Below, piece by piece: positions 34,882-47,453 of a stretch of 64,000 nucleotides of DNA. The translations under genes were made by a program, and so were the position numbers. Each line of letters opens with the position of its first letter. The first letter of the stretch is position 1. Under the pieces are notes generated by a model. It saw only the letters and a list, made by a program, of their open reading frames with translations. It was not told the origin of the DNA and searched no databases. The stretch comes from Zelopaecilomyces penicillatus. Its lineage: Eukaryota; Ascomycota; Sordariomycetes; Hypocreales; Pseudodiploosporaceae. The DNA is taken from NCBI GenBank assembly GCA_005765155.1, contig VCCP01000001.1, positions 3,968,001 to 4,032,000 of the forward strand, in the 5' to 3' direction.

Positions 34882-37800
34882 TATAATATTTAATGAATTC
34901 CCAAGGGATAAACCTAATAAAGAGGGGTTTATATTAGCAGATAAGTCAGGGCATTCTAAGTAATATATCTATTATATTAATAATAGATATAGAGTATTAT
35001 AATCAAGAGTTAAGTATTAGTATAATAAGCAATAGCAAACAATATAATAAAGTTAAAAGTGTATTAATAACTATCTAAACTATATCTAAAGAGTGAAAAT
35101 TAAGGGTATATATATACATTATGGATTATGATTTAAGCTATAATCCTTATTACTGGATTATACTTAGAATTATAAGCTATCCTATTAGATTATAGTTTTA
35201 AAAGTAATCCTAAGCCTAGGATTACCTTTAGAATTATAATCCAATTCTATATAGTTCTAAGCCTCTAATATATACCTAATAATATTATAAATTATATAAT
35301 TAAGGCCTATTATATAATCTTAGCTATTAGATTATAATATAATATCTCTCTTTTAAAAGGTCTTATTCTTAAGATTTATAAATATATCTTTTCTTTCTTT
35401 CTTAATATTTTATAAGTTATAGGATTTATATTATATTGAATTATTTCTTATAATATCAGATTATATTAGAAAACCTTAATATTCTTTTAAGAAGACTATT
35501 AAATATTCTATACTAGCTAAGGGTATAGATTTTAATAATAAATTAATAAATATATTATATTCTTATTATTTTAAATAAAAACAATCTTATTATATAATAG
35601 AAAATAATAACTATTATATAGCCTATATAAAGCAGGGTCACTCTTATAATAGTATTTTAATAGCATCCTTATATATATATTATCTTTATAATATAATATC
35701 CAATTCTTATTAATTTCATTAATAATAAAACTTTTAGAGCAATACTATTATCTAGACTCTAAAGAAAAGAAAACTAAAGAGAATATCTTAGATATCTAGG
35801 ATCAATTATCTAAACTATAATTATAGCTTTCTTTAGCTCTTAATCGTTTATCTTATATTTATAAGCTTAAGAAGAAGGCTAAGGAGTAAAGTTCTAAGTT
35901 GATTTATTAGGATTTAAAGGAATTAGATACTAAGAATAGGATTAATCTAATTCCTACCCTAGAGGTATATAAGCATTATATAGTATTAGATTTATAGTTC
36001 CTAGGTACTCTAAATAAGATAGATTAATCTTCCTTGGGTTTAAGCAATAAGTTTATTGATTTAGGGTCTTTAGCTGGGCTGACTGGTTTTAAAGGAACTA
36101 TTATAGTATTAGGTAATAATGGTTTAAATAATTAATAGGCTCCTATATATTATCTTTAAATCCAAAACCTTTCTATTTAATAAGGTATTTATTTTATTTA
36201 TTTTCCTATCTAGTATCTAATATTATCTCTATCTCTTATTCTTTTTTGATTGCTTTTATTTATATTATTATATATTCCTTTATATTATTAGATATCTTAT
36301 TTAGTAAGGAAATATAGAATATAGGATATAACTATATATTCTTTAATAATAAAAGTTTATAGTTAATATTAGAAATAGCTTTCTTAACTTTAAAAGATCT
36401 AAGTTTCTTAAAATCTAATTTATTACTTAATTATATTATTATAATATTTAAGGAATTTTTGCTTGGTATATAGTATAAAAGATATACTATATCTCCTTCT
36501 TTAAAGATTAATCCTTTTAATCTTTATTAATCTATATAATATTTTATTCTATTATAGATGATTTGGAGTTATATATAGAGTTCTTTATATAATTATTATT
36601 TTTATATAGTATTAAGTATAGCTTTTTCTGATTTTAATCCTTCTTAGTATAATAGATAAAATATCTCTAGTATAAATCTATAATTAGTATATATTAATAT
36701 AAGTTATATTAATTCAGAAATGGATATATTATAGGCTAGTTATATAATTAATAGATATTTTATTTAATTATCTTAATAGTAATTAATATAAGCATATAAG
36801 TATCCTTTAATAATTTAATTAATCTATTCTATTTATTTATCTATCTATAAATAATAGATAATATTAAGTTTATATCTAATCCTAAGATATCCTATTAATC
36901 CTTACTAAAACTTAAAGATAAAGGTTATTCCTCTATCAAAGATAATCTCCTCTAATAAGCTATATAAGCTTACTATCACTCTATTAAAGCTATAGGTAAG
37001 ATCTTCTACTAAGCTTGCTTTAAGATAGGGTATAAAGTATAAGAACTTTATTAATCTTTCTATAATAACCTATATCAAGTTATAGGCTACTCTTATAAGG
37101 GATTCTACTAATAAAGATAATTTAATAATAAAGTTAAATAATATTAATTCCTATAATTATATAGATATTAATAATAGTTATAACTCTCTATATAGTTTAT
37201 ATCTTATTAGCTTAATTTATTTATAAATAATATAATTATTTATAATCTTTTAGATTACCTATTATAATCCTTTAAATCTATAGTATCTTTATATTTATTC
37301 TATAGTCTTTATAATTCCTTAATAATTATAAATAAAGGATTTATATAGTTCTTATATAATGGTTTCCTAGAGTTCTTTAAATATCCAGAGTTTCTTATTA
37401 TACTTATAATATCTATCTTTCTATTTTATACCTTTAGGTATCTTTACTATATCTTCTAAAAAGTATATTTATTTAACTTATTTTAAGATAGGATTAGCTA
37501 ATATAACTCAATATATAGCATTTAGCTTTATTTATAATATATTTGATTTAGATATTTAGAAGATTTATCCTTTATAATAAGGCTTTCTATTATTATAATC
37601 ACTTTATCGATTTAAAGCGTCTGCTCTACTATTCTTAGATCCTTTGTAATAGATGATTTTATAGTTATAATCCATAAGGGTTTCTATATAGTAGGTTTAT
37701 TATATATTTAGCTTCTATATAATAGTAAAGTAAGAGATATTTTTATAATCAATAAAAACCTTTATTTAATAATTGCTTCCTTATAAATAATATAAGAATT

Positions 37801-40800
37801 TATTAAAGGCTTTGATAATAGCTATAAATTCCTTATTATAGATTAGATAGTTAAGTTCTGCTTTATAAAGTTTCTTAAAGTAGAAGGTAATAGATTATAG
37901 TTTGCCTTTATTGTTTTATTATCTAATCTATGCTTTGATAGTATAGTTCAAAGCATTAGTTTCAAGTTCTATAGGTTTATCTGGGTTATATATCGCTAGT
38001 ATAGGTTCTTTATAGATTTACTTTTTAAGTTGTTTAAATATAGTATCTATATCAGATTTCTATAGGAATTTATAATCTTTCTTAATATATTTAATAAGTA
38101 ATACAGCTATTTTACTATAATTATAAATAAACTTTTGATAATAATTAATAAAGCCTAAGAACTCTTATATATTTATAATATTTTATAATATTAGCTAATT
38201 ATATACTATAGTGATTTTCATTGATTCTATTTAAATTTTATTTAATAAGAAGATATATCCTAGGAAGATAATTATTTATTTATAAAATTTATATTTTTCT
38301 AGTTTAATAAGAAGATTATTATCTTATAATAATTATAATACCTTATAAATATATTCTCTATATTCTTCTTCTATTTAAGAGAAGATTAAGATATTATTTA
38401 AATAGATTACTATAAAGATATCTAAATATTCTTAGAGGATATTATTAATTATATATTAGAATATTATAAAGGCATTGATTAAGTTAAAAGGTATTATCAG
38501 ATACTTAAAAAGTTTAAACTTAATTCTAAAAGTGGTTTTCTATTTATTACCTTTCTTTATTCAAATCAAGTTATATACTCCTTTAAGGTCTAGGGTAATA
38601 AACCAGTTCATTCTATATAATCGATTATATAGTTTATTAATTAATAATAAGAGTATTCAATCCTTAATTATAACTATATTTAATAATTAATAATCTATAA
38701 TCAATTATAGTTTACTATTCTTTTTTAGTATAAATATAATAGGGTATCTTGCTTTGGATATAGATGGTTAAATATACTCTTTTTTAAGCATTTTATTAAG
38801 GTACTCTTATAATATTTTAAGTTCCTTAATATTCAATATATAGATCTTAATAAAAGTAGGCTTCTTTTTATCTATAATCTGAATTTTATAATCCTATTGA
38901 TTATATAAGGGGAGCTTTATTTTAAACTCTTTATAAAATAGTTTAATATATTTATAATATTCTTCTAATATAGGTATAAGTTATTTTTCTATATCTAAGG
39001 ATGATTTATCCTTAGAGTATTCTTATAGTTACTCTATTATTATCCTAAGGGCAATAATAACCTATCAGGTTTATTATTATTAACTATTATATTATTTTTT
39101 AATATGATTTCCTGGTAGGAGGCCCTTCTTGATAGCTATAAAGTATACTTTCTTCGCTTTGCCTATTATTATTGGATCCTTATAATCTTTTAGGGATAAT
39201 ATAGTATTGCTTTATTATATCTAGCCTATCTTCTAATTAATCTATAGGTTATTATTAAATAATCAGATATAGCCTAATATAAGTTTATATTCTCTAGTAT
39301 TTATTATATTAAATATAGTATTGTCTTAGTATTCTTAGACTTTGAATTAGAGATGATTAGTCTCTTTATTGATCTATCCTTTATTATAGATAAAGGTATT
39401 TCCTTCTAGATTATATAAGGGATATAATTCTTTCTTATTATATTATAATAATTATATATAATTCATAGCTTTTAGTAATATATAATTACCTATTGCTTCG
39501 CTATCTATTAGAGTATAAAAATAATATTTTATAATCTATATTTCTATTATTAATTTAAGCCTATTAATACCTATTGTATAGAGGGTCTTTTATAAGGGGT
39601 TATACTATAACCCTCTTATAGGTAACTTTACTTATTTTTTAGGTTTCTGGGATTGTATTCTTTATATAGTCTATTATAATTTATTCTGTTTAGTCCTTGG
39701 GTGATTATATAATATAGAGTTTAATTAGCTTGATTTCCTTTATAGGTTTAGAAGTTGAATTCTTATTTATAAAGGTTCTTTATTTTCTTATATATATATT
39801 TATTTTCTTTTATATATTATCTATATTAAGATTTATTATAGTTGATTACTATTATAGCTTTATATTATATCCTCTCTAGAATATTATCTTCTAGTAGTTA
39901 TCTTTTATACTATTATATTAGCTTCTATTATAAATATATATTATACTTAAGATTAATATAATTATATAAATCCTCTTTTCTATAGTCTATAAGTTATAGT
40001 CTATTATATTTTAATTCAAGCTTTTCTTATTTATAGATCTTATAATAGATAGACTTATAATCTTTATTTTCAGCTCCTTATCTATATTCTTCTAGGGTCT
40101 TAGGGTATAGCTTAAATATACCAATTCCAAAAGATATAAAGTACTTAGCCTTATATTAGTTAATAAATTGATCTTTTATAAGGATATTCTTAATTTCTTA
40201 TACTCCTATATAATATAGAAAGAATTTATTCTAGATTTTTATTTTCTAGTATTAAAAATAAGAGAAATTAATATATAATATTCAACTGATTTTGCTATAG
40301 AAAATATAATTAAAGTCTAGGAATATATAATTATCTTTATATTTACTATAATTAGTTTTTAATATAAAGGCTCTTCTAAGATAATCATCTAGGATAGGGA
40401 TACCTAGGCCTTCTTTTAATATCTATTTATAAATATATTTAATGATTATAAATTAAAGATTGATTCTATCTATATAGCTTGGTATCTATATAAGTTTAAT
40501 TATTATTTCTCTAAGGTATTTATAGATAGTACTCTTAGGTAATAGATATAGTATAATATAGTATTAAGTTATTCTAAGGGATTCTTTGCTCTTGGATTCT
40601 AAAGAGCTAGAGTTCAAGCTATTACTTATTATTTTATCTTTAACTAGAGTGTTTTTATTATCTATAATAGGGATTATTTATTGATTTGGAATCTCTTTAA
40701 AGTATTCTTCCTTATCTATATTTATATCTAGTTATTAGTCCTATTATATAGTATTAGATTAGATTAGTATAGTTTATAGTATTAGTGATTATTAGGGTAT

Positions 40801-42341
40801 AGGGTGTTTATAGTTTCTAGATTATCCTTATCCCTACCCTCTTTATTCTATTATAGCCAGGGTTTATCCATTTATAATTATAGTATATACACTTTATTAT
40901 ATATTAGGTATTGGTTTCTAAGATTTCTTATCTTTCTTAGATTATTTATATTATTAAAAGATATATCTATATTTATTATAGTTATAATATTAGACTTTTA
41001 ATATATCTCTTTTCTAGGTTATATTAAGTTCTATTCTTCTAGGATTCTAGGTATATATATAGGTAATAGATTCTTCCCTATATCTGCCTTGATTAGATTA
41101 ATATTATAATTTTCATCCAAAATCATTTTATCCTAATCCTTTGGTTTTCCTTTATTTATATTATATAAACTATCTATTATTAATCTTAATAGCTATTCTA
41201 ATATACTTAGCTAAGTTTTTAGATCTATCTTCCTTAAAGAGTTTATCCTTAACTTTTTCTTTAAATCTATTATAGAAGTACTCTATTAATATATTATCTT
41301 CCTAGATAATCTATAAGATAATCTATTTAAATTCTAAGGTATAATCCAAGGCTAATCTATATTAATATAATAGTTTAAGTTTTTTAATTATAGCTCTCTC
41401 CTTATCTATTTATCTAAAGACTTCTTTGATTATATCTTTAAAGTTATTATATTTTTGAAAGATCTTTTTGGTTTTATTATCCTAGTCTTTCTCTTCCTTA
41501 TTTATATAATCTCTTATAATAGATTTAAACCATTTAAGAGTAGCCCCCTCTATATATCCTATAATATATAGGATTTTTATAGATTCCTCCTATAATTAAT
41601 AGAGATAGAATTAATAATAAGCTTTAAGTTATATTAAAAATATTTAAAGTAATCTAGAATATCTAATAAAAAATCCTAGCTTATAAGGTTTAATGATTTC
41701 ATTAAGGTCTTTCTATTTAGCTTATAACTTAGCTTTAAGTTCTATATTCTTCTTATATAAAGCCTAAAGCTTAGCAGTAAATAAGATAAGGGTTAATTAA
41801 GTGATACCTATAATAATTAATTAAGATAATTAATAATATTACTTAGGGTTATATAATAACCCACTAAACAAGAGTTATTAATATATAATATTTAATAAAT
41901 TCCTAAGGGATAAATCTAATAAAGAAGGGTTTATATTAATAGATAAGTCAAAGTATTCTAAGTAATATATCTATTATATTAATAATAGATATAGAGTATT
42001 ATAATCAAGGATTAAGTATTAATATAATAAGTGATAGTAAATAATATAATAAAGTTAAAAGTATATTAATAACTATTTAAATTATATCTAAAGAGTGAAA
42101 ATTAAGGATATATATATATATTATGGATTATAATTTGAGCTATAATCCTTATTACTAGATCATACTCAGAATCATAAGCTATCCTATTGGATTATAGTTT
42201 TAAGAATAATCCTAAGCCTAGGATTATCTTTAAAATCATAATCCAATTCCATACAGTTCCAAGCCTCTAGTATATACCTAATAATATTATAAGTTATATA
42301 ACCAAGGCCTATTATATAACCTTGGCTATTAGGTTATGATA
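34882..42341 (-). mobile_element. gypsy 2, duplicated copy
   Basis: Copy of 21025-28483 with LTRs at 34882-35339 and 41884-42341 and the same taaac flanks. The ORFs at 38475-38690 and 40804-41001 are identical to those in copy 1 and are equally meaningless. Confidence 0.9.
35453..36135 (+). pseudogene. antisense accessory ORF of gypsy 2, duplicated copy
   Basis: Copy of 21596-22278 with no difference seen. Confidence 0.55.
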
Positions 42342-44198
42342 TAAACACAGCTTCTTCCTTCAGCAAAAAGGGAAGCCTATACCTGAATTTATAGGGCCTT
42401 CCAACCACTATTATAGCTATTTAATAGCGGTTGAAATCACCTCCAAACCCCTCCCTGGTATATACGAGGACCTTACTAAGCCCTCTAAACCAGCTAAACA
42501 GCTGCTAGAATCAATAAAAAGCCCTGAAATTTCAGGCCTATATATATCAGAAAGCCCTGATCCAGACTTAGGCCTGCTATAAGACCTATTAGAAGATACT
42601 ATATCCCTTCTAGAACCCTCTGAAAATACTGTTATAGAGGGAGATACAGGTCTTTCAGCTAAAACTAGCTACCAAAAACTGCTATAGCTAGCAGGGATTT
42701 AGCATATCCGTCTTGGCTATATTAGCCTATAGCTGCTAAAAAAGACCGCTAAAATTTCAGCGGGCTTACCTGATTTTACTGTTGTAAAAGAAGCAGATTT
42801 CTTCTGTTTAGCTTGTATACAGGCTAAATCAGTATGCAGACCCTCTAAAAACCCAATTCCAGACCCACTGGAAGTACTAGAGGTTATAGAGGGAGATACC
42901 TTTCAGATAAAACCGACCCCCTATAATAAGCTCCCTATAGGGCTTATTCTAGTAGAAAGAAAATCCCGTTATCGAAAGGTTCTCTTACTATCTAATAAGG
43001 AAGATTATACTGTCTTCTCTACTATAAAGGGGTTATTTAGAGGGCTAAAAGCCCACTATAAAAAATACCCTTTATAGCTGTATTTTGATAGTAGAAAAGA
43101 GGTCTCAGCACTATTAAAAGACTAGCTAGCAGGCAAAGGCATTGGTTTTAGCACATCTAGCTCCTATATTCATAAGCAAAATAGCCTGCCAGAATGCTCT
43201 ATAAGGGTTATTCTAGATCAACTACAGGCCACTATAATCTGGGCCCAACTGCCACTTTTTCTTTAGACCGCTATTTTACCTGCTATAGTTAACCTTATCA
43301 ACTGTACAGCAGTTATAAACAGGGACCTCAGCCCATTATAGCTCTTCTTATAAGAGCTAAAACCAGCTCTAGCAGCTAACAAGCCAAATCTAACAGCCTA
43401 CAGAGCTATTGGAGCCTACTATAAGGTTGTTATCCCTGCTGAGAAGCGCCAACAAGGTGCTAAACTAAGCCCTAGAACAGAGCCAGCTAGGCTGCTAGCC
43501 ACACTAGGCAAAAACATCTATTCGATTTATATACCTTCCCACCAGCAGGTAACTAAGACCTCTTTTCTTTATATTATAGAAGGAATAGGCCTTATAAGTC
43601 AGGGCCTTAAGGGCAATTTTCATAGTCTTCAGAGCTCTTCTAGCTTAGAGGGAGAATTAGAAGAGCTTTACACCTCGCCAAAATCAGCAGATCAACCTAC
43701 CCTAAAGGATCTGGCCGATTTACAAGCCCTTGATCAAGCCAGAAGACCTATCCAGCTGCCAGAGCCTATACTACAGACGCTACAACAGCTGCCACAACCG
43801 CTACAACAGCTGCCACAGCCTGTATCACAGCCTGTAACACAATTGCTACAGCCTATTGAACAGCCTAAACAGCTGTTAGAAGACTCTGAACCTATGCAGC
43901 TAGATCTTGCCTACCCTATAGATATCTGCTATAAGCTAAAGGCAAAATTCACTGCTAAGGCTTCTTCAGAACCTGCTGGCTGGAAACAAGCCCTAGAAGA
44001 CCCTGCTAAAAAACAATGGATTAGTGCTATTTATAGCGAATTCCATCAGATTTTACAAGCTAAAGTCATGTATTTTATCCCTTTTTCAGTGGTTCCAAAA
44101 GACCGAAAAATCCTGAAAAATAGGCTTGTTCTTAAGCTTAAAAAGGATTCACAAAATCAGCCCTTAAAATATAAGGCTAGGCTTGTTATAAAGGGTTT
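42342..44198 (+). pseudogene. outer copia fragment: integrase to start of RT, copy 2
   Basis: Copy of 28484-30343. At the five sites where the copies differ by one base in coding sequence, this copy keeps the reading frame (for example KISAG, EADFF, LQQLP). An open stretch at 43843-44226 covers the RT N-terminus. Confidence 0.87.
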
Positions 44199-44673
44199 TA
44201 TTGCAATTTACAGTATAAAGTTATAACTAAAGCTAGTAGCGATAGCAGTGGAAGAAAGGCAGTGAATAGTTATTTAGAGTGAAGTCTGTAGAAAAGAAGA
44301 AAGAAGTGATTAAATTACTGATAAAGAAAGAAAGCAGGATTTAACTAGGAATCTAGCTATCTTATATATCTAAATAATACTAGGATTATTTGAAATTATT
44401 TAAGAATTCCAAATAATATTTCTTTAGATTTCTAAGCATTCCAAATAATAAGAAAGAGAGAGGTATAAAGGATAAGCCCTTATTTTACTAGTCTAGCCCG
44501 ATATAGCAGGTCAGGCTGCACGGGCTTTTTAGGTCTTATAGCAGATCAGGCTGCTACCTTATAGCAGGTCTGGCTGCTAGGGCTATAGCAGGTTTAGCTG
44601 CTAAGCTATAGTAGGTCTAGCTACTAGTCTTATAACAGGTCAGGCTGTTATATAAAACCCACTTATTTTAACA
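44199..44673 (-). repeat. solo copia LTR in the outer copia RT gene
   Basis: 475 bp in minus orientation with perfect target duplication ggttt (44194-44198 and 44674-44678). It interrupts RT between VIKGF and the following QI.GKDYFETFA. It is moderately RIP-mutated. It is the right edge of the tandem duplication and the parent of the left part of the hybrid LTR. Confidence 0.93.
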
Positions 44674-44678
44674 GGTTT

Positions 44679-46095
44679 TATACAAATTAAAGGAAAAGAC
44701 TACTTTGAAACATTTGCAGCTACTAGTATTCCCCCTACTTAGCGGATTTTACTAGCTTTAGCAGCCTCTTATAACTGGGAAATCGAACAAATCGATTTTA
44801 TAGGGGCCTTTTTAAACAGCCAGTTATCTGAGGATATTTTTATGGAATTTCCAGAAGGTCTCTCTTCTTTTATAGAGACCCAGACCCCTAGAAACCAGCC
44901 TTTAACAGCCTTATTAGCTAAGCTAGGCTATAACCCTACTATAAAACAGGTTATTCTACTAAAAAAGGCCCTATACAGGTTAAAGCAAGGCCCCTATGAA
45001 TGGCAATAGCAGCTAATTAAGCTGCTAGCTACCCTAGGGTTCCAACCCTTAGTCTCTGACCCGGCTGTCTTTATCAACGCCTAGACTAATACCTTTATTA
45101 TCACCTACATTGATAACTGCCTTATTATAGGACCCGACCTACCCTACATTAACAGGCTAAAACGCCTGTTAAATAAGGTTTTTGCTATAGAAGATAGTGG
45201 CTCTGTAGCCTTTTTCTTAGGGGTCCAAATCAGCCATAACCGGGCTAAAAAGGAGCTATGGTTACACCAGTCTCAGTACATTGATGAGGCTCTTCAGCGC
45301 TTTCAGCTACAAGATACAACCCCTACAGCTATCCCCCTACAGCCCAGAGCACTAAAAGAACCCCTAAAAAGGGGTCTTACCCCTGCCGAACAACAGACCT
45401 ATCAGCAGATTATAGGGACTTTAATATATCTTATGCTGCTTTCCAGGCCTGATATAGCCTTTCCAATACAGTGGCTTTCTCGATATATACAACAGGGCTA
45501 TATCAACCACTATAACACAGCTAGGAACCTTCTAAAGTACCTAAAAGGCTCTAAAGAACTAGCTATCTTATATAAGGCCTCAGGCCTTATACAGGCTAGA
45601 CAGCCAGCTCTTCAGCTGCTAGGCTATTCAGACAGTGATTTTGCAGGCTGTAAAACCACTAGCAAATCCACCTACGAGTACCTCTTTAAGCTAGCTAGCA
45701 GGCCTATCTGCTGGAAGGCTAAAAGACAGACCACTATAGCCCTCTCAACTACAGAAGCTGAATCAGATGCTTTAATAGAGGCTATAAAAGAGCTAAAATG
45801 GCTCTCTGAGCTCTTTACAGAGCTAAAAATCCCCCTTTAGCGGCCTATAGACCTATATTGTGATAATACAGCCTCTATAAGCAATGCTAAGAACCCTGAT
45901 CAGCACGCCCGAACTAAGCATACCCTGCTAAAATTCCATTATATTAGGCAGGAAGCAGCTAGCAAGCTATTTAAGATAAATTATCTTACAACTAAGGCTA
46001 TGCCTGCTGATAGGCTAACTAAGGCTTTAACAGGCCTTATTTTTCAAGGCTTTTTAAGCCTTTTAAACCTGCAAAAACCCCTTATAAAGAGCTAG
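44679..46095 (+). pseudogene. outer copia fragment: reverse transcriptase and RNase H
   Basis: Rest of RT (YIDN in place of YVDD) and RNase H (YSDSDFAG, STTEAES, YCDNTAS, ARTKHT) to stop TAG 46093-46095. It has scattered RIP stops, yet 45433-45840 stays open over 135 codons. It is less mutated than the Gag end. Confidence 0.87.
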
Positions 46096-46115
46096 CTATA
46101 TACTATATAGCTTGC

Positions 46116-46124
46116 TAGAGGGAG
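46116..46124 (+). other. polypurine tract of the outer copia
   Basis: tagagggag immediately before the 3' LTR, identical to that of the nested copia. Confidence 0.75.
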
Positions 46125-46545
46125 TGTTAAAATAAAATGGGTTTTTTCTATATATAGCAGCCTAACCTGCTATAGTCTAGCAGCTTAACCTGCTATAGCC
46201 TAGCAGCTAGACCTGCATAGCTTAGTAAGCTAAGCTTACAAAGCCCTTATAGCTTAACCTATAAAGGGATAGACTAGTGCTTACTTTCTGTTTTAGTATT
46301 TGGAATATCTAATAATTCCAAATAGTTATTTAGAATATCTTAAAATAATTCCAAATTATCTTAGAATTAGATAGATATAAAAGATAGAAGGATTCCTAGT
46401 TATATCCTTCTTCTTTTCTATATCAGCAATTCAATCACTTCTTTCTTCTTTTCTATAGACTTCACTCTAAATAACTATTCGCTGCCTTTCTTCCACTGCT
46501 ATCACTACTAGCTTTAGTTATAACTTTATACTGCAAATTACAATA
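46125..46545 (+). repeat. 3' LTR of the outer copia element
   Basis: 421 bp, TGTTAAAATAAAATGGG to ..ttacaata, followed by the target duplication attaa. Less mutated than the 5' LTR. Confidence 0.9.
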
Positions 46546-46550
46546 ATTAA

Positions 46551-46970
46551 ATATAATTATTCTTATCTTATTTAACTATTATAAATTAAACCTATTATTA
46601 TAATTTTATTATATTATATATTAAATTATAATAATTTTTCTTTATTATTTTAATTAATAATTTAAACTAGATTTTAAAAATTATAATAAAATTAAATTTA
46701 AATAATAAAATATTTATATAATTATTTTTATATTTTAATAAAAGAAAAATAATATATATAAATAAATAATATTTATAAGGCTTAAAAAATAATAAAAAAT
46801 AACTAATATATTTAAATATAATATATTAATATAATAAAATTATAATAATAGATTTAATTTATAATAATATAGATTGGATTTAAGGGATTAATTAATTGTT
46901 TTATAATTAGCCTAAAAAATAATTAAAAACTTTTAATTAATTACTAAGAATTCTTTAAGAGTTTTAAGAA
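46551..46970. other. AT-rich right flank of the nest, no gene
   Basis: Almost purely A/T sequence, presumably the other half of the old AT-rich DNA into which the outer copia inserted. Normal composition resumes at about 46970. Confidence 0.6.
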
Positions 46971-47231
46971 AATAGGGGAAAAACTCTGTGTTCGATAATG
47001 CCGTTTAAATGATTTGGGTATTATGCCTTATCTACTTGTATAGATTGGCCTTTTAAAGCCATAGCTAGAGTAGCCCCTTCTTAGTCATCAGCAAAAAGAG
47101 AGGGGTGTGTTTAATCCATTCATCAAAATATATAAAGCTATCGTTTAGATGAGAGAAATGTCATATATAAAGTACATTTAGATTTTCTCTACTTCACACT
47201 CTGCCCAGATCTGAAAACATCATCTGCGTCC
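46971..47231. other. intergenic, right edge of the island
   Basis: Mixed-composition DNA downstream of the small minus-strand gene. No feature recognised. Confidence 0.5.
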
Positions 47232-47453
47232 TCATGCCTTTGAGCGGATATCAAGAGCGTTCTTAGGAATCCCCACCATTGGTGAAGTCCCCTCGAGGAA
47301 AGTCACCTCATTATCCACTGCAAGAACCAAATGGGGGACGGGTAGTGCCTGGTTGCGGCTCGCAGCGTAAATTGTACCATCTGATGAGATGATGACTCCC
47401 GATCCGGTTGCCTGTTCAAACGATGTAACTTTTCCAGCGATTCGGTCTGCCAT
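47232..47453 (-). CDS. small hypothetical protein, faintly cold-shock-like
   Basis: 73 aa from ATG 47453 (MADRIAGKVTSFEQATGSGV) to TGA 47232. The frame stays open upstream to 47642, but that part is low-complexity (Ser/Pro/His-rich) and the inner ATG starts the compact, protein-like part. The pattern GKV-SFE-GSGVI--DGTIY and later DNEVTFLEG recalls the beta-strand layout of cold-shock or S1-type domains, but key aromatic RNA-binding residues are not clear, so function is not assigned. It is the first gene right of the nest. Confidence 0.5.
   Translation of the reverse strand: MADRIAGKVTSFEQATGSGVIISSDGTIYAASRNQALPVPHLVLAVDNEVTFLEGTSPMVGIPKNALDIRSKA

Larger units (their letters stand above)
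30344..44198. repeat. tandem duplication, copy 2 (about 13.86 kb)
   Basis: Second copy of 16487-30343, starting with the hybrid LTR and ending at the solo LTR in the outer-copia RT. Contents: part of gypsy 1, outer-copia piece, gypsy 2 and outer-copia piece. Confidence 0.93.
4687..46545 (+). mobile_element. outer Ty1/copia element, RIP-mutated and interrupted
   Basis: A complete copia element on + flanked by the 5-bp target duplication attaa (4682-4686 and 46546-46550). Its own sequence is split into 4687-6893 (5' LTR, leader, gag, start of protease), 20716-21024, 28484-30343 and 44674-46545 (reverse transcriptase, RNase H, 3' LTR). The middle pieces occur a second time in the tandem duplication. 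With insertions and target duplications removed it is about 6.23 kb, close to the 6.33 kb of the younger element at 10630-16961; most of the difference comes from 421-bp instead of 475-bp LTRs. Many CAG/CAA codons have become TAG/TAA, so it is dead. Confidence 0.92.

Noticed and set aside
44199..44673. Remains of a full copia element rather than a solo LTR
   Set aside because: Perfect 5-bp duplication on both sides of a single LTR, with host RT codons resuming at once.
3600..46970. AT-rich block as a centromere
   Set aside because: The block is explained piece by piece as nested LTR elements with target duplications; nothing specifically centromeric is visible.
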